NCBI GenBank assembly: GCA_965112735.1
Contig: OZ218960.1
Span: 1,674,001-1,738,000 of the forward strand
Direction: 5' to 3'
DNA: 64,000 nt
Origin: Phaeosaccion multiseriatum
Lineage: Eukaryota > Ochrophyta, other classes
In this document: positions 11,733 through 20,746 of the stretch, in pieces
Numbering within the stretch: position 1 is the stretch's first letter
Layout: each line of letters opens with the position of its first letter
Position numbers and translations under genes: made by a program
The notes under the pieces: generated by a model
Database searches by the model: none
What the model saw: the letters and a program-made list of their open reading frames with translations, nothing else
What the model was told of the DNA's origin: nothing

Positions 11733-13130
11733 CTGACTGAGAGAGACTGAGAAGGACTAAGAGAAGACCGAGAGGACTGAGGACCGAGCCAAGCAGCGGA
11801 GTGACATGAGAGCGACAGCAGGCACAAGTCGGCGTTTGTGAGCAAGGCCGTCTCTCTGTCTCTCTGTCTCTCTCTGTGTGTGTGCCTCTGGTGAAGCAAG
11901 CTTCGCTTCCTGGAGGGAAAGTGCTTGGGGGAGCTCGACGACGGTCCATGTCAGGCAGCAGCAGAGGCAGGAGGGCATCATTCTAGTCCTTTTGTGGGGC
12001 GATTCTTGCTTGGAACAAGTGTCACCAGTGTCACCACACAGCCGCTGTCCCCCTCAGCCTGTCAGAGGAGTCAAGGTAAAGGGGTGCCTCTATTGTGCCT
12101 GTCTTGGCTCTGGGCCGCTGTGGAAGCGGAGCCGAGTGGGACGGGAAAGGGCGCTGGAGGGAGTATGTGGAGGGAGAGGAAAGAAGAGATTCTTCTTGCC
12201 TTCCGCCTTCCCCCGGGGGGGGGGGGAGGGTAGGGTTTCACAGATAGGAGCTTTGTGAGACGTATTGGGCGTACAGCCATTCACATTTTTGCAGATTTTT
12301 ACACGGGTCTTTTTTTTGTTTTTTTTGAACGGGGTGAGGGAGGGTGAGGGAGTGATCAGTGAATTAAGGGAGAGGGGGGGGTATCTGTGACACACGAACA
12401 CACAGAGGGAGCAAGAGGAGCTCGAGTGAGTCGATAGAGAGGAAAGGTGGTGATGGAACAAACCGAGAGAGAGTGATACAATAGAGTCATGGAGGAATGG
12501 GTAGGAACGGCATCAGAGTGCGATAAGTCAGATAGAGTTGTGTTAACAAAAGAAGAACGATAGAAAGAAGAAAGAGTAAGGAAGTCAGATGATAGAATTT
12601 AAAACAGAACATAACCGATTTTTTTTTTATATGTCAACTTCGAAGCCCTCGTAAACCTTTCTGGCCCTCTCCAGCTCTCGAAGGGAGAGAGAGAGGAACT
12701 TGGAAGAACCAACAAGGTCTGGGGGCCTGACAAGGTCCCGAGGCGACCCAGGCCACCTGGAACCTGGCCCTCATTATCCCGCAACCTGGAACCTGGCCGG
12801 CCACAACCTGGATCCTCCCAAGACTGTGAACCTGTGAACCTGGGTCACTCAGAAGCTTGTCAGGGGCCGAACGGTCGACGGTCGGCAGAAAGGGGAAAGG
12901 AAGTGTGAGTGTAAGTTTGATGGCCTTATGTTTATGTGGATCGGGGGGAATAGGCCCATTCTTATCGTGTGACAAAAATGGTCATCCAATTTCCTTTTTC
13001 GGGAAAAAAAGGAAATCGCCTACGCGGATTAGTGGGGGAGTAGGATGGACTCCCCCCCGCGTTGGAACCTCGATAGGTCCCCGGCGCCTTACGTCTCTGA
13101 GGACTGCGCTGGGGCGGGCTCCAATTTCGT
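11733..13130. other. Intergenic region, no gene supported
   Basis: About 1.4 kb downstream of the F-box gene. It holds a GACTGA-rich stretch directly after the stop codon, G-runs near 12215-12230, and a short set of AACCTGG phrases at 12740-12845. At 12848-12880 it carries TCAGAAGC-TGTCAGGGGCCGA, a piece of a dispersed repeat seen again near 36301, 36714 and 53612. No open frame has coding character or splice partners. Confidence 0.6.
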
Positions 13131-14104
13131 TGCTAAAAAAGTACCTCCTTGCCCCACCAACAGGTCAGGATGCTGACGGCCGCCCCGACCTTGCGCTCCC
13201 AGAGCTCGCGATCTTAAATACGGTGTTGTTTTGACCCCGTCGCAGTCTCAATGGGTTGCTCCGGTGCTGGGACGGCGCCCGCTCCTGCAGTGCCGTGTGG
13301 CACCTGGGGCCTAAGCCTAACTAAAACTGCACTACTCCGCTAGCTACAATACTTGCCCCCACCAACAGGTCAGGATGCTGACGCGCCGTCTCCCCGCATC
13401 CCGGTGTGTGTGTGTGCGGGGACGGCGCCCGCTCCTGCAGTGCCGTGTGGCACCTGTGTGAGTGGGTGTGTGGGGGGGCTAATAGCCTACACTACTCCGC
13501 TACAATACATGATGCAGACGGCCGCGCTTGCTTGACGACCTGGGGGGTGGATTGCACGTGACAGCGGAGCACCGGATAAGTCAGTCGTCCGTCGTCTGTC
13601 GTCCGGCTCCGCAGGCAGCATGGCCTGGCGTGGCTGCGTGCTCTCGAATGCTACTACACACGACTCCAGCCACTCTTCCGATAGCTTCTTACCTCGTGGT
13701 CGGTGAAGGCGGCGGAGGGGGAGGAGGAGCCTAACGGCCGCACTTGACGACCTGGGGGGTGGATTGCACGTGACACAGTGGGGCACGGGATGAGTCAGTC
13801 GTCCGTCGTTTGTCGTGGGCAGCCTGCCCTCCGCCCGCAGCATGGCGTACACACACAGAGACAAAGTAGGACTACTAACCCCCGCCCCCCCCCCCGGCCT
13901 GCGTGCTGGAGTGCTACACACGACTCGAAGCTCACGACACGACAGGCAGACGACTGCCCCGGCTCCGCAGCGCTCACGACAGACTGCCCTCCGCCCGCAG
14001 CTCCGCATGGCGTAAATACACACACAGAGAGAGAGACAAGTAGGAATATTCACCCCACCCCCTCCCCGGCCTGCGTGCTGGAGTGCTACACACGACTCTA
14101 AGCT

Positions 14105-14176
14105 GCGGAGCTGCGGGCGGAGGGCAGTCTTGCTCCACAGCGCTCACGACAGACTGCCCTCCGCCCGCAGCTCCGC
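14105..14176. repeat. Perfect 26-bp inverted repeat, 20-nt loop (copy 1)
   Basis: Bases 14105-14130 are the exact reverse complement of 14151-14176; the loop is 14131-14150. The arms begin GCGGAGCTGCGGGCGGAG and are very GC-rich, so RNA or single-stranded DNA from either strand would fold into a long uninterrupted stem. It lies within the 170-bp tandem unit. Confidence 0.92.
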
Positions 14177-14274
14177 ATGGCGTAAATACACACACAGAGA
14201 GAGACACAAGTAGGAATATTCACTCCACCCCCTCCCCGGCCTGCGTGCTGGAGTGCTACACACGACTCTAAGCT

Positions 14275-14346
14275 GCGGAGCTGCGGGCGGAGGGCAGTCT
14301 TGCTCCACAGCGCTCACGACAGACTGCCCTCCGCCCGCAGCTCCGC
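14275..14346. repeat. Perfect 26-bp inverted repeat, 20-nt loop (copy 2)
   Basis: Identical to the hairpin 170 bp upstream: left arm 14275-14300, loop 14301-14320, right arm 14321-14346. A right arm without its left partner is present in the preceding unit at about 13978-14006. Confidence 0.92.
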
Positions 14347-14649
14347 ATGGCATAAATACACACACAGAGAGAGACACAAGTAGGAATATTCACCCCCTTC
14401 CCCGGCCTGCGTGCTGGAGTGCTACACTCATTCCCGTGGCTCACCTCGTGCTCCTCCTCCTCTCCTCCTTGTGAACTGAGTGGTGTGGGTGCATGCCCTC
14501 CCAACAAACTTCAAGGGTTCGAATTGAGAGGACGTGTTCACTTATTACGTAACGAAGTTAAGTAAGTAAGCAATTTCTTGATGGAAGAAGTAAGGCTCGG
14601 ACCCATGCGGGGAAAGGGTTACATGGAAGTAAACGAAATAGATATTTTA

Positions 14650-15250
14650 GCCGGACACACATGCCGGTGTCCCTGGAGGAGAGAGGCGAAGACGAGGATA
14701 GTACAGTACATTTACAAGTACAGCGGAAGGCGAGGAGAAGAATGGCCCCTCCGACCTGCCCCCTCGCCTTCTGCGCCCCCCGCTTCTTCCACCTCCTGTC
14801 GTCTCCGCTGCCGTCGGGTGGGTAAAACGCACCCTCGCTGGAGTCAGACGAGCCAGGGCCGTCTTCGCTTCTTCGTTGCTCTCCCCCCCCCCCCCTGTCC
14901 TTGTCCGCTTGCCGCTCCCGCCGCTTGTACTTCTTTGCCGCTTTGGCACCGTTGCCCCCCTTCCCGGCCGCGTCCGCGAGTGCGACAGTGCATCTCCCTG
15001 GCCTTTCGCTGCTGCTGCTGCTGCTGCTGCCATTGCTGCCACTGCTACTGCTGCTGCTGCTGCCGATGCTGCCCATGCTGCGGCCGCATCGCCTTCCCCT
15101 GCCCCCTTTCTTCCTATGGCCAGGGCAGGGAAGGGTAGAGGTGCATGGGCAGGGCAGCGGGAAAGGCAAAGAAACAGGGCAGGGAGGGAGGGCAGAGGAT
15201 GAGGGAGAGGGAGAGGGGCAGAGGGAGAGGCACAAATCAAACTCACTCAC
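14650..15250 (-). CDS. Coding-like segment, Ser/Lys/Arg-rich (fragment, exon limits unknown)
   Basis: On the minus strand one frame reads GHRKKGGRGRRCGRSMGSIG, a Ser run from CAG repeats, then a lysine/arginine-rich stretch (AAKKYKRRERQADKDRGG), SEDGPGSSDSSEGAFYPP and DGSGDDRRWKKRG. The composition is protein-like and resembles nuclear low-complexity tails. I could not connect it by clean splice sites to the exons upstream, so its ends are approximate. It may be the 3' part of the minus-strand gene whose pieces lie at 15980-18466. Confidence 0.3.
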
Positions 15251-15979
15251 CTTCTCACTAACTTACTCACTCGCTCACCATCTGACTTACGGCACTCCCT
15301 CCCTCCCTCTCTCATTGCGGAGTTACTCACCAAGGGGCGCAGGAGCGAGACTGCATGACACACGGTCGTGTGGAGACAGGGGGAATGGTCTGTGACAGCG
15401 AGCAGGTGTCCGGTGGGGACATGAGGCTACCTGTGTTGCTGTAACGCCAACAGGTGGTGCTCTCAGGGAGGGAGGGGGGGAGAGGGAGAGGAGGGAAAAG
15501 TTTTCCCTCAGTCACTCAGTCACTCACTCATCACCCACTCACGCACCCACCGACCCACCCAAGCACCCACTCAATCCGTCGCTCTCCTTGCCCCCCCCCC
15601 CCACGCCGTCGTTGTCCCCCAGGGCTCTTCCTCGGCGAAGCCGTCCCCCTCCTCCTCCGCTTGCCGAGCTCCCCTCCTCCTCCTCCTCCTCCTGCTCCAC
15701 GTGTGTGACCCTCCACCCCCTCCGCTGTAGTCATCATCATCATCATCGTCGTCGTCGTCGTACTCATCGCTCTGGCTACCCTCCAAGGACCTCTCCATTC
15801 GAAGTCATCGTCGAGGTAACGGTTGAGGTTTAGGTTTCCACTTCCCCCGCCCCTCCTATCACTGAGTCTCCTCTTCCCACCCTGCGGCTGCTGCCCCCCT
15901 GCTAGTAGAAGGGTCGCCCCCAACTCCTCCTCCTCCTCCTCCTCCGCCGCCGCCGCCGCCGCCGCCGCCGCCTGTGCCC

Positions 15980-16240
15980 TTCTCCTCCTCCACCGCGCAT
16001 GTTGCCCCCTCCTCCACTCCGCCCCTCCGTTCTCTTGGCCAAATAGCGCCCCGTCTCCGCATCCACCAAGTGAATCCTCACCATAGGCTTCACTATTCGC
16101 GAGTCCATTCCATGCGACTCAATTCCCCCGACCTTGAGCGTGATGACATCATTTGGGCCACATTGGGGTGGTGCGTGTCCACCTCCTCCACCTCGCCCAC
16201 CTCCTCCACCTCGTCCATTCTCCTGTGCCTCTCGCCTCCG
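15980..16240 (-). CDS. Exon with C2-like / jouberin-type segment
   Basis: A minus-strand open frame preceded by a good acceptor (GGCTTTAG/CGG at 16241) reads GPNDVITLKVGGIESHG and then MDSRIVKPMVRIHLVDAETG, RYLAKR. The pattern of a beta strand, then V-R-I-H-L-V-D-x-x-T-G-x-Y, resembles the C2-like segment before the WD repeats in jouberin (AHI1)-type ciliary proteins. That resemblance is from memory and the WD repeats are not visible. After it the frame runs into Gly/Arg repeats (CGG/CCG)n where the exon end cannot be placed. Confidence 0.35.
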
Positions 16241-16664
16241 CTAAAGCCACGGACAGACCCGTCTGCTTCTGTTCTTCCCCTTCCTCTCCTTTCTCTAGAT
16301 GAGCAGAGACTGCCATCACAGGTCCATTCCAGTGATGACGGTTGGGGTCGCAACCCCATTCTGGTGAATGGTCCTGTCCGCCACGAAAGGGGCAAAGACT
16401 TGATACGCGGCGTCGTCAAGCATTCACATGAGTGATTGCTGCTCGAAGGCTCTTCGTCTCTCGTTTAGGCTCTGCCCAGCTTGAGCCAAGGCCGACAGCG
16501 GTGAGCTGACGACACTGTACGGGAGGGAAGGGGAGGGGGAGGGACGAGAGGGAGGGAGGAATTGATGCATGGGCTCAGGTCACGACAAGAGCAAGACAAG
16601 CAGCAACAGCAGCCGGTGGTGATACAGCAGGAGAGTAATCACAGATGACAGCAAACACACGCAC

Positions 16665-16917
16665 CTATCGAGCAGGAGAGTGGATAGCCCAACACGGCCT
16701 GCCGCCCCCCCCCAGGGGTGGAGGCATGGGTACCGTCGCTCGCCGTCGTTCTTCTCGTCCTGCCCGTGCTGCTACTACGACTGGCGCGGCTGTGGCTGCT
16801 CCTGCTGTGCCTACTGCTTGTGCTTTTCCTCTTGCTGCCTCCTGCATCACCGTCTTCGTCGTTTACGTTTCCGCCCCCGCCCCCCTCTTCGTCACCCCCT
16901 CGCCGAATGGGCTTTCC
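16665..16917 (-). CDS. Ser/Arg-rich exon (fragment of minus-strand gene)
   Basis: Acceptor GATGCTTAG/GG at 16918 and donor ATAG/GTGCGT at 16664 bound an open frame reading GKPIRRGGDEEGGGGGNVND and then KRKSTSSRHSRSSHSRASRS. SR-rich stretches of this kind are usual in splicing and nuclear-speckle proteins. A second SR-like run (NRSSRSPSRSRSRGRQ) lies at about 17525-17580, and the acidic exon QSDSSSSDCSAVSSDD at about 16955-17030. They probably belong to the same gene, but I could not join them in phase. Confidence 0.35.
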
Positions 16918-18068
16918 CTAAGCATCGACTTGCTCGCCCTGATGGTCTGAGTCGTCGGAGCTCACCGCGGAACAATCCGACGAGGAGCTGTCGGACTGCA
17001 AGGGGCGGAGGCCCCCCGCCTTGCTCTGGACACACAGGACAGAGAGGGAGGGGAGGGGAGGGGAGGAGGGGAGGGAGGGAAAGAGGGCGGGGGGGGGGGG
17101 AGGGGAGGGAAAGAGGAAGGGAAGGGGCGAGGAAAGACAGATGGCTCGGGAGGTAAGTAAGCACGGAAGGGATGGAAGGGAGCGACCTCCACTTTTGCGC
17201 ACTCTGCTCTTCCCAGCCTTTGTCCCAGCTATCCTAACCACCGCCGTCTGGATAGCTTCTTCCCGGGCACTTTACCTCCCTCCCTCCGTCTCTCTTACCT
17301 TTGTCTTCTTAAGCACTATTTGCTTCCCTGCAAGGAGGCGCGAGCGCAGGCCTACCCGGGCTTTCGAGTCGCCTCACCACGGTGCCCCCCCCCCCCCCGG
17401 CCCACTCTCCTCCGCTGCAGAAGCACCACTGTCCAGGGTAGCCTCGGTGAGCTGAGCAGCGCTCGTGTGTGAGTCGTCGTCGGAGACGCCCTCCACCCCC
17501 TCCCCGCCCAGTCTCGCTCTGCTCCTACTGCCTGCCCCTACTCCTACTGCGACTGGGGCTGCGACTGCTCCTGTTGCTGCTTGTCCTCTTCATGGTACTG
17601 GTGTGGCTATTGTTGCCATTGCCACTGCTCTGACGGCCGCGGCCGCCGGACATGTTCCCTCGAAGGAAGCCTCTACCCTTGCTGAGAAGGGAGGTCTTAC
17701 GTCTTGTACGGAGTGTGATGGGCATCGTCTTCGTGGGCTTCGCGGTCGTCGTCGTGGTCGTTCCAGCCGCCTCTACCACGCCCCCCTGCACGTGTTGGCC
17801 ATTCGAGGGCGGAGGAAATGAGAACGAGGGCACATGAAAAGGGAAAGAGAGCTAGGGCCCTGCTTTCACACATCACACAGTGAAGAAAGGCGGCAGGTGG
17901 GAATACGCCTCCGTCCCCCACCCTCGCGGTGACTGTGACTTTCGCCTGCCTGCTCCAAGGTTGAAGCTCACTTCGGGGCATCCGTCGGAGGTAGCGGGTC
18001 GGTAAGTAGCCCCCATGTGTGTTCGAGGGTGGACGACATACAGAAAGCACTTCAATGCCTCGGCTTAC

Positions 18069-18466
18069 TCGTTGCGCGCTCTCCTCCGCGCCTTGGACGA
18101 TGAGACCCTCCCCTGCAAGCTCTTCTCGTCGTCCTCGTCATCCTCCTTTATGCTCTGATACTGGCGGTCGTTGCTGCCTTCAGAGGCGTCCTCGGACGAC
18201 TCCAGCGACACTTCCCCCATCCTCCTCCTTGGCCCCTTCTGCTACAGCTTGGGCTTGAGAGCGGCTGGAGTCGGCTGCGCTTCAGAGCCACCATCCTCAA
18301 TGGAGAGAGGGGGCACGACCTTGCCAGCGTCATCTGCAGGTGGAACGTGCTCGAGACTGCTCGTCCTGCTGGTGGGCCTGGTGCCTCTTGCCGTAGCACC
18401 CTCCGCCTCGTCCAGAGCAGGTCCAGTCTCTCTTTCTTTTGATGATCGATGATCTGGATCTGCGGT
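18069..18466 (-). pseudogene. Acidic exon with in-frame TAG (minus-strand gene or pseudogene)
   Basis: After an acceptor at 18467 (CCACCGCAG/AT) one frame reads DPDHRSSKERETGPALDEAE and on to AALKPKL, then TAG (about 18240-18242), and continues in the same frame as GPRRRMGEVSLESSEDASEG to a good donor (AACGA/GTAAGC) at 18069. Either an 84-nt intron from AAG/GTCGTG to CTGTAG/CAG removes the stop, or the gene is broken. TAG is a normal stop in other genes of this window, so reassignment is not indicated. Function unknown. Confidence 0.35.
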
Positions 18467-18484
18467 GGAGAAAAAATATGTCAA

Positions 18485-19455
18485 TGACCGTTTCGTTTTT
18501 TTTTTTTAACTTGTACCGCCCTCCGGACGGGCGAGATGGATGGCCGTCCGGGAAACGTGCTGAGGACCATGACCATGATGAGGCGCCTCATCCCTGTCTT
18601 GTGTGATGATACCAACGTCGGCCTCTCGTTGAGGATTCCGTCAGCAGCGGAGGTGTGTTGCTGCAATGGGTTGCTCACTTGGCTGGTGCACCTGGGCACA
18701 ATAAAGGTTTCGATGGCCACCGCCTTCGAAGACCTGGCGAAATTAGCGGAACACCACTCCTTCCTGTGACGCTGGAGCGCTTCATGTTGACTTCATCTGG
18801 CAGCATGTGAGGCCCTTCAAGCAAGGCTGACAGAGCAACTGTGAGTAGGCCGAGGGCCTTTTTTCGAGTTGATGTGTGCAGTGCGCTGCTTTGGACTGCG
18901 TGCGTGGACGTGGGCGCGCGTAACCCCGTATCGATTCCTTTTTCATCTGCTCTCCTCACTCCTGTCGTTGCTCACTGTGAATCCTCCTGCCCACGCCGCT
19001 CTCCGCCAGCCCTCGGGCAGCACCTGGGACAGTCAGGTGGACCTTCCGCATCTCCTGGACGAATTCGAACAGGCCGCATTGGTGATGGCAAAGGACTACC
19101 TCTTCAAGCCAGAGTATTGTCCTTGACGATGAGGTGAACGCATGTCGGGGACCGTAAAATGAAGGCGGCGAGGGAAGCAGGGAGGGCCGCTGCAACGACG
19201 CGCTCGCCCACAGTATTTTCCGCATGTACCTCGCCGTCAGGTTAGTGTATGTGGGTACCTTTGTGTGCGGAAGGCGCACTCGGTAGAGGCGGTCACTGAG
19301 GAAAAGGGGGGGGGAGGGGCTGAGTGACACAAGAAGGGGAGGGGGGGAGCGGAGTTTTTGTGGGCGCCGTGTCCTTTGCCCGAGTGTTCCGACTCCATAC
19401 ACCCTCCGACTCTCGTCCCATCGGTTGGGAGAGGACCAAGATCGGCGCGTAGCCG
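18485..19455. other. Unassigned stretch
   Basis: Starts with a poly-T run (18496-18509) and contains short open frames on both strands, none with a recognisable domain or consistent splice partners. A 19000-19126 plus-strand piece (DLPHLLDEFEQAALVMAKDY) looks protein-like but ends in a stop just beyond it. Confidence 0.4.
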
Positions 19456-19458
19456 TGC

Positions 19459-20133
19459 TTGCTGACTGACAGGCTGCTGCCGGCCGTTGTGGGTGGTGGA
19501 GACCTGGAGCGAGTGCTCTTCTGCCTTGACCGTTGCGTCTTCAAGACCCTCTGCGAGAAGAAGAGCGCGGGGATCATCACCATCGGCGGGAAGAATCTCC
19601 GTGCCCACCCCCTCGTCGGCGCGTCTGCCGTGAGTGCAATGAGAGCTGCGTGTTGCCCAAAACAGGCCTTTGTGGTCGACGACTATCCACAACATGGCTC
19701 CAACGTCGTAGACAGCGCGGCGGCGAGGTGGTCGCCTGTGGGCGTGACCCAGAAGTGGAAGAAAGGAGAGACCAAGCACTTACGGTTCCTTCTCCGCTTG
19801 CCGCCAGGCGAGCAGTCACCGGAGGCACTCAACACTTGGGCTGCCGTCTAGCTCACGGAGGGTGAGGTGCAAGAACACGTCGTGATACTTCCCCCTGTTA
19901 GGGCTGGACGAACAGCCAGCCTGTACCGCCGCTCTTGCGAGACGAATTCAAATATGGCCCATCTCGCCCGGATTCGACTTTTCTTGGTACTTCCTGTGAA
20001 TTTCCAGGGTGGTGTGCCCCGGAAATTTTGGTACAGATTTGAGCACACATCTGGGAGCATATGGAACTGTTTTCGGTTTTCGGTAGCTATCACAGTCCGC
20101 CAAAACAAAGCATACACGTCTGCCTCGCCCTGA
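19459..20133 (+). pseudogene. Interrupted ORF of unknown family
   Basis: One plus-strand frame is open from about 19459 to 20133 except for a single TAG at 19849-19851. The part before the stop reads LLPAVVGGGDLERVLFCLDR, CVFKTLCEKKSAGIITIGGK and ends LLRLPPGEQSPEALNTWAAV. After the stop it continues LTEGEVQEHVVILPPVRAGR for 94 codons. Sequence before 19473 is acceptor-like (GACTGACAG) and GCC/GTGAGT at 19629 is donor-like, so a spliced reading is also possible. I do not recognise the family. It may be a decayed gene or mobile-element ORF. Confidence 0.35.
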
Positions 20134-20746
20134 CTCCCATCCACCCCGATGGATTCCCGATAATCCCACCAGTCCCCCCGGGCCGGGCGGGTGGGGAAGC
20201 TTAGGCTGTCGCTGCCAGCCCTTTCCGCGCGGTGAACTGCTGGGCTGCCCCTTTGCTGTCCTTACCGCGCTGAGCTCTTCGGCACTTGCTACAACTCTTG
20301 GGACGCTGAACTCGCGTCGCCTCCTCTTTCCACAGTAGTGGTTGCTTAGGGCTGACTCCTTGTACCCCTCGATACCCCGGCGGGGTGAGCCTCGTACGTA
20401 GGCCTTTGGGCCTTTGCGTCAGTCGACACGCATGCCCCTGCCTCCTAAGCGTCCGTTTTCTCTTTCCAGCTGTCGACATTGTACACTTCCTTCCCTGCTC
20501 GAGAAAGGTAGTTTTTCGATACCATCGGCTCATAAACTCGCTCTACTCGACCTTTTACCTTTTGCCTTTTTTAGCACAAAAAAAAATGAAAAAACACGAT
20601 AAGAACGGCCCTTAAAGTGTAAACCGCAAACAGAGGAGGGGGGCAAGGGTAATTATATATATATAGTAAGAAGTACATCCAACCCATACGAGACCGGCAG
20701 GAGCAGGAGAGCTCCAGGGAAAGACGGAAAGGGTTGCGGGTTGAGG

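Larger units (their letters stand above)
13150..14440. repeat. Nested tandem-duplication block
   Basis: Several unit types follow one another. The phrase CCACCAACAGGTCAGGATGC occurs near 13157 and 13361. GACGGCGCCCGCTCCTGCAG occurs near 13271 and 13420. TTGACGACCTGGGGGGTGGA occurs near 13534 and 13743. From about 13900 a unit of roughly 170 bp repeats three to four times, each copy ending in GCCTGCGTGCTGGAGTGCTA (near 13898, 14070, 14240, 14407). The last units contain the perfect hairpins listed separately. No protein is encoded across the units in a kept frame. It could be a decayed mobile element or a structured non-coding array. Confidence 0.8.

Noticed and set aside
13900-14440. CRISPR array
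   Set aside because: Units are about 170 bp, contiguous and almost identical throughout; there are no short repeats separated by unique spacers, and the DNA is eukaryotic.
18069-20133. Reassigned TAG codon
   Set aside because: Several clear genes (mS23-like, polyubiquitin, the orphan ending at 53485) terminate with TAG, so TAG is a stop in this genome.
20201-20533. Basic minus-strand frame (110 codons) as a possible transposon ORF
   Set aside because: Composition is suggestive (paired Cys, many Lys/Arg) but no motif, start context or repeat ends support it.
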